Source: Gammaproteobacteria bacterium | Lineage (GTDB): Bacteria > Pseudomonadota > Gammaproteobacteria > Poriferisulfidales > Poriferisulfidaceae | DNA: 64,000 nt | Direction of reading: 5' to 3' | NCBI GenBank assembly: GCA_028819565.1 | Contig: JAPPLD010000008.1 | Span: forward strand, 42,248 to 106,247 | The notes under the pieces: model-generated | What the model was told of the DNA's origin: nothing | What the model saw: only the letters and a program-made list of their open reading frames with translations | Databases searched by the model: none | Translations under genes and position numbers: made by a program | In this document: piece after piece, positions 32,930-41,512 of the stretch | Layout: every line of letters starts with the position of its first letter | How positions within the stretch are numbered: the stretch's first letter is position 1

Positions 32930-33517
32930 ATGCGTCCCCTCATCCTCGGCAGCAGTTCCCCTTATCGCCAGGAACTCCTCGAACGCCTGCATCTGGACTT
33001 TACGGTGGATGCCCCGGACATCGACGAAACACCCCAGCCTGGCGAAATCGCATCGGATTACGTGCGACGGCTCGCTCACGAGAAGGCCGAGGAAGTCGGA
33101 AGCCGGCATCAGGACGCCCTGATCATCAGCAGTGACCAGTGCGCGGAGCTGAACGGGCAGCTACTCGGCAAACCCGGCACGCACGACGTCGCCGTGGAGC
33201 AATTACGCCGGTTGAGCGGGCAGGAAGCGACTTTCCTGACTGGGCTGTGTTTGCTCGACACCGGGAATGGCACGTGCCGCTACTCCGAATCCCCCCACAC
33301 GGTGTACTACAAGGAGTTGAACGAGGATGCGATCGAGCATTACCTGCAGAGCGAACAGCCTTACAACTGCACGGCAAGCTTCAAGTCTGAAGGGCTCGGC
33401 ATCAGCCTGGTGCACCACGTCAGCGGTGACGACCCGACGGCCTTGATCGGCCTGCCGATGATTCGCCTGATTGAAATGTTGCGGGAAGCGGGCCTTGATA
33501 TCCCGGGCGCGGACTAA
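32930..33517 (+). CDS. Maf/YceF-type nucleotide pyrophosphatase
   Basis: From the ATG at 32930 the protein has 195 residues, beginning MRPLILGSSSPYRQELLERL, the Maf signature. SSDQCAELNG in place of the dTTP-type motif points to the YceF branch, which hydrolyses 7-methyl-GTP. An in-frame ATG at 32861 overlaps the probable -10 box and includes the poly-C run, so it is not favoured. The gene overlaps the convergent sppA by four bases. Confidence 0.88.
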   Translation: MRPLILGSSSPYRQELLERLHLDFTVDAPDIDETPQPGEIASDYVRRLAHEKAEEVGSRHQDALIISSDQCAELNGQLLGKPGTHDVAVEQLRRLSGQEATFLTGLCLLDTGNGTCRYSESPHTVYYKELNEDAIEHYLQSEQPYNCTASFKSEGLGISLVHHVSGDDPTALIGLPMIRLIEMLREAGLDIPGAD

Positions 33518-34437
33518 AACCGCACCGGGCTACGCAACCAAGATTCTGCCATCTGACCCAGCCGGGCGCCGACCCGATCCGCCACGCGCTCTAGGAAATC
33601 CGGCTCATAGGTGTAATTCACCACTGATTCGGCCCCGACCTGGTCGCGTGCAACCTGCGCGACATCCGAAAATCCGTCCACTAGTCCCATCTCCTGCGCC
33701 TGGTCGCCGGTCCAGATCCGCCCGTCGAATACCTCTTCGTCCGAGGCCGTCAAACGGTCTCCTCGGGCTTCCTTGACGATATCCTCAAACTGCTGGTGGA
33801 TCCGATCCACCAGACCTTGGAGGTGTGCCTCAGCCTCCGGGTCCTGCGGCAGGAACGGGTCGAGCATCGCCTTGTGCCGCCCGGAAGCCGTTACGCGCCG
33901 CTCGATGCCCCACTCCTCGATCAGTTCGGCAAAACCGAACCCGCTGGCAATTACGCCGATGGAGCCGACCAGACTGGAACCGTTGACGTAAATTTCATCC
34001 GCTGCGACGGCAATGTAGTACGCGGCGGACGCGCACAGGTCCTCGACCACCGCATAAATCTTCTTTTCCGGATATTCCGCCTTCAGCCTGAGAATCTCCG
34101 CGCTAATGCGATCCGCCTGGACGGGCGATCCGCCGGGGCTGTTGATGCGCAATATCACTCCTTTCGCCTGCTCTTCCTCGAATGCCTCGCGCAGCGACTG
34201 GTTGATGAACTCCGCGCTTGCCGGGGCCTGGGGCACGATCGGGCCGAATACGTCGATCCTGGCAGTGTGCTCATCCTGCCTCGGCAACGAGGATTCTCCT
34301 CCGAGCATTGCGAGCAGGATCAGCAGCAGGATAAGAAACGGAATCGTGGCGAACGCGGTTCTCCAACGTCGGGCACGGCGGGTCTCGGCGGTTAGTTCGC
34401 GGACCGCGACGACGAGAGCAGATTCTTTTTCATCCAT
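33514..34437 (-). CDS. sppA: Signal peptide peptidase SppA, short form
   Basis: The 307-residue S49 peptidase has one N-terminal membrane helix (FATIPFLILLLILLAML) and one protease domain, as in the half-length SppA of many bacteria. The catalytic Ser is in DLCASAAYY and the Lys in SGRHKAMLDPF. INSPGGSP is the usual substrate loop. It cleaves leftover signal peptides in the inner membrane. The sppA-maf pairing here is convergent. It lies just downstream of truB on the same strand. Confidence 0.9.
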   Translation of the reverse strand: MDEKESALVVAVRELTAETRRARRWRTAFATIPFLILLLILLAMLGGESSLPRQDEHTARIDVFGPIVPQAPASAEFINQSLREAFEEEQAKGVILRINSPGGSPVQADRISAEILRLKAEYPEKKIYAVVEDLCASAAYYIAVAADEIYVNGSSLVGSIGVIASGFGFAELIEEWGIERRVTASGRHKAMLDPFLPQDPEAEAHLQGLVDRIHQQFEDIVKEARGDRLTASDEEVFDGRIWTGDQAQEMGLVDGFSDVAQVARDQVGAESVVNYTYEPDFLERVADRVGARLGQMAESWLRSPVRF

Positions 34438-34449
34438 GGCAACTTTCCT

Positions 34450-35367
34450 CTAGGGCTCTGATTGTACTGAATTTTCGAGGTCGACCATCAGGCGCCGCGG
34501 TTGGAGCTGTCCCGTCTCCAGCACTTCGGCCACACCGAAAAACTGGCCCTGCGCATCCTGCAATTTCCAGAATCCCGCAGATCCCTCGTGAACGATCTGC
34601 TTTCCATTGCGCAACGCGGCCTCTTCACTCGCCGTACAGGAATGAACCGGCCACTCGGGCAGCACTGCATCCGCAGGGAGCAGTCGTGCCAAGCGCGCCT
34701 CCTCGGAATCGGCCTCGATTTGTTCCAGGCTAACCGCCTGGGCTTCGTCAAAAACCCCGAGCTCCGTACGCCGCAACTGGCTCACATATGCTCCGCAGCC
34801 CAACGCCTGGCCGATGTCGTGCCCCAGCGAGCGCACATACGTGCCCTTGCCGCAAGAAACCTCAAGCTCCCATTCCTCCCGGCGGTCCGCAAGCAGTTCC
34901 AGTCGGTCGATCCGCACTTCCCGGGGTGGCCGGTCGATCACTTTGCCCTCGCGAGCCAGTTCGTACAAGCGTCGTCCTTCGTTGTGGAGCGCGGAATACA
35001 TGGGCGGAACCTGTTGGATCGTCCCGGTGAAGCGGGACAGCAAGTCGTCGATCTCGGCTCGCTCCAGCGAGGGAATCTCGGCACGAGGTGGAGCCGTCTC
35101 CAGGCTTTCCGCATCATGACTATCCGTCTCCCGGCCCAACTGGATCGTGAACCGGTAGGATTTCGGGGCATCCAAAAGATAGGCGCACCAGCGGGTGGCA
35201 GGGCCCAGGGCGATGGCAAGGAGTCCGCTCGCCAACGGGTCGAGAGTGCCCGCATGTCCGGCACGTTTCGCCTGGAAGAGGCGCTTGATTCGAGATACGG
35301 CACGGGTCGAACTCAGTCCGACCGGCTTGTCCAGCAGCAACCAGCCGCAGGGCACAGGTGGAATCAC
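34450..35367 (-). CDS. truB: tRNA pseudouridine(55) synthase
   Basis: The 305-residue protein has the TruB signature GWLLLDKPVGLSS and the catalytic Asp43 in GHAGTLDPLASGLL. A C-terminal PUA-like domain follows. TruB makes pseudouridine at position 55 in the T loop of tRNAs. The start overlaps the rbfA stop by four bases, as usual for the nusA-infB-rbfA-truB operon. rpsO and pnp, which often follow, are not here; sppA comes next instead. Confidence 0.95.
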   Translation of the reverse strand: MIPPVPCGWLLLDKPVGLSSTRAVSRIKRLFQAKRAGHAGTLDPLASGLLAIALGPATRWCAYLLDAPKSYRFTIQLGRETDSHDAESLETAPPRAEIPSLERAEIDDLLSRFTGTIQQVPPMYSALHNEGRRLYELAREGKVIDRPPREVRIDRLELLADRREEWELEVSCGKGTYVRSLGHDIGQALGCGAYVSQLRRTELGVFDEAQAVSLEQIEADSEEARLARLLPADAVLPEWPVHSCTASEEAALRNGKQIVHEGSAGFWKLQDAQGQFFGVAEVLETGQLQPRRLMVDLENSVQSEP

Positions 35368-35729
35368 GGAGCCGTCTTGGCGCGGGTGGACGTCTCCAGA
35401 AGACTTTCGATCCGCTCTGCCCGATCCTCGGTATCGTCCAGAACGAAGCGCAACTTCGGCACATAGCGAAGACCGCCACGATCGCCAATCAATCGGCGAA
35501 AGAACGGCGTGCTGCGCTCGAATCCAGCTTCGATTTCCGCGCGCCGGCGTGAATCCGGCGTTTCCGCGCTGATTACGTACACGGTGGCATGCTTCAGGTC
35601 CCGGCTCATGACAACCTCGGAAACCGTCAGCCGCCGCAGGCGCGGATCGTTGATTTCATGCAGTAAGGCCGGGCTGAGAAGCCTGCGAACCTGTTCGCCC
35701 ACCGCCACCGGGCGCTGTCCGGGGATCAC
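35364..35729 (-). CDS. rbfA: 30S ribosome-binding factor A
   Basis: The 121-residue protein has RbfA features: VGEQVRRLLSPALLHEINDPRL near the N-terminus and the KH-like fold segments around VSEVVMSRDLKHATVYV. RbfA helps mature the 16S rRNA 5' end and is needed at low temperature. It follows infB after nine bases and overlaps truB. Confidence 0.94.
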   Translation of the reverse strand: MIPGQRPVAVGEQVRRLLSPALLHEINDPRLRRLTVSEVVMSRDLKHATVYVISAETPDSRRRAEIEAGFERSTPFFRRLIGDRGGLRYVPKLRFVLDDTEDRAERIESLLETSTRAKTAP

Positions 35730-35738
35730 CGCGTTCTC

Positions 35739-38147
35739 CTAGAGCGTGCGGGCGGTCTCCACGCGCCGGTAGACCTCGATCTGGTCGCCCACCTGGACGT
35801 CGTTGTAGTTCGCCACGGCAATGCCGCACTCGGTGCCGACCTGGACTTCCGCCACGTCATCCTTGTGGCGACGCAGGGACTCGAGCTCCCCTTCGTAAAT
35901 GACCACGTTCTCGCGCAACACCCGGATCGGGTAGCCGCGCTGGACCATGCCTTCGGAAACCCGGCATCCGGCCACCGGTCCCATCTTGCTGGAGCGAAAC
36001 ACTTCCAGAACCTCCGCCAGACCCATGATCTCTTCACGAACCTCTGGCGCCAACTGCTTCTCGAGCAGCAACTTGACATCGTCGATCAGTTCGTAGATTA
36101 CGTTGTAGTAGCGCAAATCGAGGTTTCGATCCGCGATGGTGCGTCGAGCCGCACTGTCGGCGCGAACATTGAAGCCCAGCAGGATGGACTTGGAAGCATC
36201 CGCCAGCAGGGCATCCGATTCGTTGATACCACCGATTCCCGAGAGCACAATCTTGATCTGCGCCTCGTCGGTGGAGAGTTTCTCCAGCGATTCGCGCAAG
36301 GCTTCACCACTGCCCCGCACATCCGTCTTGATGATCAGGTTGAGGGCCGTCTTCTGCTCCTCGTCCATCTGTGCCGCCCAAGCCAGGCCAGCCTCGCGGG
36401 GCTCATCCGTCTGCAGATGTCGCACCGCTTCCTTGCGGTGATCCACGATTTCCCGCGCCTTCTGTTCATCGGCCACCACGTGCATCGGGTCGCCCGCCTG
36501 AGGTACGCCCGACAGACCCAACACCAGGACCGGGAACGCCGGTCCCGCCTGCTCAACCTTCTGGCCGCTGTCGTCGAACATTCCCTTGACGCGTCCGTAT
36601 TCCTGGCCGCACAGCAACAAGTCGCGCTGGTTCAGGCAACCTTCCTGAACCAAGACCGTCACGGTCGCGCCACGGCCACGATCCAGACTGGACTCGATGA
36701 CCACGCCGCGGGCCATTCCCTCGGCTGGCGCCTTCAGATCCAGCACTTCCGCCTGCAGGGTGATTGCTTCCAGCAGCGAATCCATCCCCTCTCCGGTCTT
36801 GGCCGAAATCTGGACGAACATGGTGTCGCCTCCCCAGTCTTCGGGCTGCACCCCGAGCGCCGAAAGCCCAGTTCGTACTTTTTCAGGATCCGCATTGTCG
36901 CGATCAATTTTGTTGATCGCCACGATGATCGGGACTTCCGCGTCGCGGGCGTGCTGGATCGCCTCTTCGGTCTGTGGCTTCACGCCATCGTCGGCGGCCA
37001 CTACCAATACGATGAGGTCCGTGCACCGCGCGCCCCGCCCGCGCATGGCGGTAAACGCAGCGTGGCCCGGCGTGTCCAGGAACGTGATCTTGCCGTTCGG
37101 AGTCTCCAACTGGTAGGCCCCGATATGCTGGGTAATCCCGCCCGCTTCACCGGCGGCAACGCGGGTTTCTCTCAGGTAGTCCAGCAACGAGGTCTTGCCG
37201 TGGTCGACATGGCCCATGACCGTTACCACAGGCGGTCGCGACACGGGATCGCCGGTTGGCGCGCAATCCACCAGCAGATCGGCTTCTACATCCTCGACAT
37301 GCACCCGCTGTACTTTGTGACCCATGTTCTCGACCACCAGCTCTGCGGTGTCGGGGTCCAGTGAATCATTGATGGTCGCCGTCTCGCCCAGGTCCATCAG
37401 CGTCTTGATTACCGCCGAGGCCTTGACCGCCATCGCCATCGCCAGTTCCGCCACCGTCATCGGCCCGGCCAAAGCGACTTCCCGGACGATCTGTGCCGTC
37501 GGTTCCGTGAATTGATGCTTGTTGTCGACTACCACCCGGGCCTGTTTCTTCGCGCGCGGCTTGCGCGTCCGGCGCTGGTCGTCAATATGCAGCTGACCGC
37601 GGTGCCGTTCCCGGCTCGTCGGGCCTGGCTTGCCGCGGGGTTCCCGATCTTCCCGGGGCTTGGCACGCGGCTTCGCCTTCCGCCCCCCACGGGGCGCAGC
37701 ATTGGCCGCAGGCTTACGTTTCTCTTCTCCGGCCTGTGCCTCGGGCTTCGCCTTCTTCTCTTTCGGTTCCGTCTGTTGGGCCTCGGCCGGGACCTCGGCC
37801 GGAGCGTCCGGCGGAGACTCGGGAACCGGTTCCGGCTCCGGCGCCTTCTCGGGGGCCTCGATCTTAGGCCGCACCAAGCGATATTTGCCCTTGACCTTGA
37901 CCTTGACCCGATTGCGCCCAGGCCCGCCGGTCCGCGGAATCTCTACCTGGCCCGCCGACGGCCGGGACTGTACCAGGGTCGCGCCCGTGGGCCCGCCATT
38001 ACGCATGTAGCGCACCAGTTGTTTCTTGTCGTCGTCGCTGAGCGTGTCCTGCTCGTCCTTTTTTTCTAACCCGGCATGCTGGCACATCGCGAGCAACTGC
38101 TCAGGCGACATGCGCAGGGAAGGAGCGTATTCAGCGATCGTGGCCAT
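35739..38147 (-). CDS. infB: Translation initiation factor IF-2
   Basis: The 802-residue factor has an N-terminal IF2 domain, a long Lys/Pro/Glu-rich linker (about 80-200) and the GTPase core. G motifs are GHVDHGKT at 312-319, DTPGHAAFT and NKID. The C-terminal domains bind fMet-tRNA. It places the initiator tRNA on the 30S subunit. The order nusA-infB-rbfA is normal. The long plus-strand frame over 35.9-37.4 kb is only its antisense shadow. Confidence 0.97.
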   Translation of the reverse strand: MATIAEYAPSLRMSPEQLLAMCQHAGLEKKDEQDTLSDDDKKQLVRYMRNGGPTGATLVQSRPSAGQVEIPRTGGPGRNRVKVKVKGKYRLVRPKIEAPEKAPEPEPVPESPPDAPAEVPAEAQQTEPKEKKAKPEAQAGEEKRKPAANAAPRGGRKAKPRAKPREDREPRGKPGPTSRERHRGQLHIDDQRRTRKPRAKKQARVVVDNKHQFTEPTAQIVREVALAGPMTVAELAMAMAVKASAVIKTLMDLGETATINDSLDPDTAELVVENMGHKVQRVHVEDVEADLLVDCAPTGDPVSRPPVVTVMGHVDHGKTSLLDYLRETRVAAGEAGGITQHIGAYQLETPNGKITFLDTPGHAAFTAMRGRGARCTDLIVLVVAADDGVKPQTEEAIQHARDAEVPIIVAINKIDRDNADPEKVRTGLSALGVQPEDWGGDTMFVQISAKTGEGMDSLLEAITLQAEVLDLKAPAEGMARGVVIESSLDRGRGATVTVLVQEGCLNQRDLLLCGQEYGRVKGMFDDSGQKVEQAGPAFPVLVLGLSGVPQAGDPMHVVADEQKAREIVDHRKEAVRHLQTDEPREAGLAWAAQMDEEQKTALNLIIKTDVRGSGEALRESLEKLSTDEAQIKIVLSGIGGINESDALLADASKSILLGFNVRADSAARRTIADRNLDLRYYNVIYELIDDVKLLLEKQLAPEVREEIMGLAEVLEVFRSSKMGPVAGCRVSEGMVQRGYPIRVLRENVVIYEGELESLRRHKDDVAEVQVGTECGIAVANYNDVQVGDQIEVYRRVETARTL

Positions 38148-38162
38148 TTTGACTGATCCCGC

Positions 38163-39650
38163 TTAGGCCTCCGGCAACTGCATTACCAGGTTTTCGCGCG
38201 CCTTCATGATCAGGGCGCCTGCCCGCTCTTCGTCCAGCGATTCGATCTCGGGCAATTCGTCCAAGGCCAGTTCCGCCAGTTGCCGCCGCGTGGTAATGCC
38301 ATGCAAAGCCAACTGCATCGCGAGGTCGGGATCCATTCCCTCCACGTTGAGGATGTCCTCGTCCTCCGCCATCTCCGCACTCTGCGCCAAGCTGTCCTGT
38401 GCGCGTTCCTTCAACTCAGCCACCACCTGCTCGTTGAACTCGTCGATCAGCAGCAGGTCCTGATCCGGCACGTATGCAAGTTCCTGGACTTCGCGGAAGC
38501 CGTTTTCCACCAGGATTCCCGCAATATGCTCGTCGACATCCAGTTCTTCCTGGAATTTTTCTTCGAGCACCCGTTGCTCCTGATCACTTTTCTCGCGCAG
38601 TTCCTGCGCCGTCATGACGTTCAGCGTCCAGCCGGTTAACTGGCTCGCCAGGCGGACGTTCTGCCCATTCCGGCCGATCGCCTGCGACAGGCGGTCCTCC
38701 TCGACCGCAATATCCATGACCTTGTTCTCTTCGTCCTGGACGATCTCGTCGACCGAAGGGAGCGACATGGCGTTGATCACGTACTGCGCCGAATTCTCGT
38801 GCCAGGTAATGATGTCGATGCGTTCGCCGGACAGTTCGTTGGAGACCGCCTGTACCCGGGAACCGCGCATGCCCACGCAGGCGCCCACCGGGTCCAGCCG
38901 GGAATCGTTGGTGCGTACCGCGATCTTGGCGCGGATTCCAGGGTCCCGCGCAGCACCCACGATCTCAATCAATCCCTGCTCGATCTCCGGGACTTCCAAA
39001 TGGAACAATTGAATCAGGAACTCCGGCACGGTCCGGGACAGGATCAGTTGCGGGCCGCGGGTTTCCTGGCGCACTTCGCGCAGGTAGGCGCGAAGCCGGT
39101 CGCCGGTGCGGATGATTTCACGTTGGATGGTGTCCTCGCGCGGAATGAACCCTTCCGTGTTCCCGCCCAAGTCGATGTAAGCGCCGGCATGCTCGACCCG
39201 TTTGACGATGCCGATCAGCAGGTCGCCAACCTTGTCTTCGTAGGCTTCCGCGATCTGCGCCCGTTCCGCCTCGCGCACTTTCTGCACGATGACCTGCTTG
39301 GCGGTGTGCGCGGAAATCCGCCCAATGTCCACGGAATCGATCGGCTCCTCGATATAGTCGCCGATTTCGAGTTTCGGGTCCCGCTGCTGCGCGGTGCTCA
39401 CCAGGATCTGCCCGTCGGGTGATTGGAACTCGGGATCGTCGTCGGCCATCACCAGCCAGCGCCGGAATGTGTCGTAGGCACCCGTCTCTCGGTCGATGGC
39501 AATGCGCACGTCGGCATCGCCGCCCAGGTTCTTGCGGGTCGCCGCCGCCAGAGCCACTTCCAGCGCATCGAAAATAATTTCGCGTTCGATCCCCTTCTCC
39601 GTAGAGACGGTCTCGACCACGGCCAGAATGTCTATACCGGCATCACTCAT
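38163..39650 (-). CDS. nusA: Transcription termination/antitermination factor NusA
   Basis: The 495-residue protein has the N-terminal RNA polymerase-binding domain, an S1 domain (VGDLLIGIVKRVEHAGAYIDLG), KH domains (VGACVGMRGSRVQAVSNEL and SQAIGRNGQNVRLAS), and two C-terminal acidic repeats found in gammaproteobacterial NusA. It controls pausing, termination and antitermination. It follows rimP after six bases. Confidence 0.96.
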   Translation of the reverse strand: MSDAGIDILAVVETVSTEKGIEREIIFDALEVALAAATRKNLGGDADVRIAIDRETGAYDTFRRWLVMADDDPEFQSPDGQILVSTAQQRDPKLEIGDYIEEPIDSVDIGRISAHTAKQVIVQKVREAERAQIAEAYEDKVGDLLIGIVKRVEHAGAYIDLGGNTEGFIPREDTIQREIIRTGDRLRAYLREVRQETRGPQLILSRTVPEFLIQLFHLEVPEIEQGLIEIVGAARDPGIRAKIAVRTNDSRLDPVGACVGMRGSRVQAVSNELSGERIDIITWHENSAQYVINAMSLPSVDEIVQDEENKVMDIAVEEDRLSQAIGRNGQNVRLASQLTGWTLNVMTAQELREKSDQEQRVLEEKFQEELDVDEHIAGILVENGFREVQELAYVPDQDLLLIDEFNEQVVAELKERAQDSLAQSAEMAEDEDILNVEGMDPDLAMQLALHGITTRRQLAELALDELPEIESLDEERAGALIMKARENLVMQLPEA

Positions 39651-39656
39651 CGCCAG

Positions 39657-40121
39657 TCATTCCTCCTCATAGTGCAATCGCGCCTGAGCGATTACGTTGT
39701 AGGGAACCACGAACGTCTGTTCGTCTTCCCGGATTTCCACGGCATTGCCGTTCGCCGCCTCGATCGTTCCGAACAGGCGACGGCGTCCTTCCAGCGGCCA
39801 GCGCAGGCGTATGGACACCTGCGAATCCCGGTAGCGCTGGAAATGCTCCGGGCACAGCAGCAGCCGGTCCAGCCCCGGCGAGGAAACTTCCAGCCGGTAG
39901 GCGGTCCGGATCGGGTTCGCCACGTCCAGCAACCCGCTCACCTGGTCGCTGACGGCCGCGCAGTCGGCGTGGCTGATGCCGTCCGGGTGGTCGATGTACA
40001 CGCACACTCGACCTTGGCGCACACCCAACTGGCATACAAGCCCCCACAGCTCGTAGCCCATTCTTTCGATTTGGGGTGCGATCAGGGACTTCAATGTCTG
40101 AGTCGTGCCATCGGCCCTCAT
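39657..40121 (-). CDS. rimP: Ribosome maturation factor RimP
   Basis: The ATG at 40121 gives 154 residues and has GGAGG at about eight bases. An ATG six bases upstream at 40127 is possible but too close to that ribosome-binding site. The protein carries RimP pieces such as YELWGLVCQLGVRQGRVCVYID and YRLEVSSPGLDR. RimP is needed for 30S subunit maturation. It is the first gene of the nusA-infB operon. Confidence 0.92.
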   Translation of the reverse strand: MRADGTTQTLKSLIAPQIERMGYELWGLVCQLGVRQGRVCVYIDHPDGISHADCAAVSDQVSGLLDVANPIRTAYRLEVSSPGLDRLLLCPEHFQRYRDSQVSIRLRWPLEGRRRLFGTIEAANGNAVEIREDEQTFVVPYNVIAQARLHYEEE

Positions 40122-40147
40122 CAACATTTCCTCCTGAACCTAACAGA

Positions 40148-40166
40148 AACCCCCTTTCGGGGGCTT
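40148..40166 (-). terminator. Hairpin upstream of rimP, candidate terminator
   Basis: CCCCC-TTTC-GGGGG forms a strong hairpin at 40150-40163. On the minus strand it is followed by TTTCTGTT, so it may end the upstream RelE-type operon. It sits about 30 bases upstream of the rimP start and could also act as a leader element. Confidence 0.5.
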
Positions 40167-40254
40167 CTATCGGAACCCAGGTTGTGTCCTGCGCTCAATT
40201 ATACACGGTTCAGGCGTATTTACCCGGTATTGAGCCGGATATTTGGCAGATTTT

Positions 40255-40542
40255 TCAATCAGGCCTTGAACGATTTCCGCGCTGATCCCAGATACGCAGC
40301 ACTTCTATTTGATCTTCGGCTACACGATAAATGAAAGAAAAGGGTGTTCTCGGAATAGCAAACTCACGTACACCCCTCATCCCCATGACCGGGTGCCCAA
40401 TCAGAGGATTCTTCTGTAGTACATCCAAAACCCGAAGATATCGTTCGGCCGCGCGTTTCGCCCCATCGGGAAATATCCGGGTGTAGTACATGCGCATCCA
40501 CAACAAATCAGAGTGTGTGGACGGCAGAAAAACTAATTTCAT
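40255..40542 (-). CDS. RelE/ParE-family toxin
   Basis: The 95-residue protein fits the RelE/ParE fold: WMRMYYTRIFPDGAKRAAERY in the first helices, NPLIGHPVMGMRGVREFAIPRTPFSFIYRV as the beta core, and IEVLRIWDQR near the end. Such toxins cut mRNA on ribosomes (RelE) or block gyrase (ParE), and the sequence does not settle which. It lies three bases downstream of a ribbon-helix-helix antitoxin gene, forming a pair. Confidence 0.83.
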   Translation of the reverse strand: MKLVFLPSTHSDLLWMRMYYTRIFPDGAKRAAERYLRVLDVLQKNPLIGHPVMGMRGVREFAIPRTPFSFIYRVAEDQIEVLRIWDQRGNRSRPD

Positions 40543-40545
40543 CCG

Positions 40546-40830
40546 CTACTTGGAATCAGGAAATATATCCGGCTCGGGGAGCGAAAGCTCCGAGTCCGTG
40601 CCCCAAGAAGAAACCCAGGCATCCATCTTCTCTTGCGAGATAAAGATTCCTTTATCCGCCTCTGCAATGGCTTCACGGATCGCTGCGCGTTTTTCTGCAC
40701 AGTCACGCAACATTGCTTCAATTGCCTTGATGGCGAGGTATGAGATAGAGCGGTCTTCAAGCTTCGCCTCATGCTCAAGGCTCTTCTTTAGATCTGCATC
40801 AATCCGTAGACTTAGTCGTTCAGTAGTCAT
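40546..40830 (-). CDS. Ribbon-helix-helix antitoxin, CopG/ParD type
   Basis: From the ATG at 40830 the protein has 94 residues. MTTERLSLRIDADLKKSLEHEA is a ribbon-helix-helix DNA-binding start. The C-terminal half (DKGIFISQEKMDAWVSSWG) matches antitoxins that pair with RelE/ParE toxins. A longer frame start upstream is not supported by family length. A three-base gap separates it from the toxin gene. Confidence 0.82.
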   Translation of the reverse strand: MTTERLSLRIDADLKKSLEHEAKLEDRSISYLAIKAIEAMLRDCAEKRAAIREAIAEADKGIFISQEKMDAWVSSWGTDSELSLPEPDIFPDSK

Positions 40831-41013
40831 GATTCGATCCCCGTGCGTACAACGTATGATATTGTATGACAATGTCGGCCAATAGTCGATTTCGTACCGG
40901 CCGGAGTTTATTACAGTGCTTCCCCTCAAGAGCACTTTAGCTGGCTTTTTACATAAAATTAGCGTTCTTGCAAAAACTTTCGGGCATGGTTCCGCCGATT
41001 AACCCCACTCGCA

Positions 41014-41472
41014 ATGGAATTCACAATGGATGAGAGAACTTTACATGAAAAAGAGGAAGCTCTTAAAGATCGAGAACTAACATTTAACATGAAGCTGGCA
41101 GACTTTCAGCACCAGATTAAGATGGAGGTGGCGCGTGCGTCGGGAGAAGCTGGGCAAGCTGCACTTAAATCTTCTTTTGTATTGAATGGTGCCGCGTCAG
41201 TTGCTCTTTTAGCATTTATTGCACATTTGGCTACTGCTGATGAGGCAAAAAACATAGGCTCGTTTTCCGACAGCCTAAGTTTATTTGCGATAGGTGCTTT
41301 AATGGCAGCCATAGCGACTGGAATAACGTATCTTACTTATCACTTTTTTGATGCTGAAACATTGAAAAATAAGTATTTTTCAGAATACTACCCTATTCCT
41401 TTCGTTCTAGCATCATACGCATTATTTGTGTGTGGGTTGGTGAGTACTTCGACCGCGTTTAATCAGTTATAG
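41014..41472 (+). CDS. Hypothetical small membrane protein with N-terminal coiled coil
   Basis: The 152-residue protein (or 148 if the ATG at 41026 is used) has a charged helical N-terminus likely to form a coiled coil (residues 5-45), then about three membrane helices (around 57-70, 88-108 and 128-148). I recognise no family. The DNA is AT-rich compared with its neighbours, and the gene lies beside a toxin-antitoxin pair, so it is probably acquired. Similar small coiled-coil membrane proteins occur in mobile elements, but no function is assigned. Confidence 0.6.
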   Translation: MEFTMDERTLHEKEEALKDRELTFNMKLADFQHQIKMEVARASGEAGQAALKSSFVLNGAASVALLAFIAHLATADEAKNIGSFSDSLSLFAIGALMAAIATGITYLTYHFFDAETLKNKYFSEYYPIPFVLASYALFVCGLVSTSTAFNQL

Positions 41473-41512
41473 CTTTCACTGCCATTAGAGTCTCTGTTGG
41501 GCGAGTCGGAGT

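Noticed and set aside
35865..37364. 499-residue plus-strand ORF
   Set aside because: It lies entirely antisense to infB, a clear full-length gene, and has the composition expected of a high-GC shadow frame.
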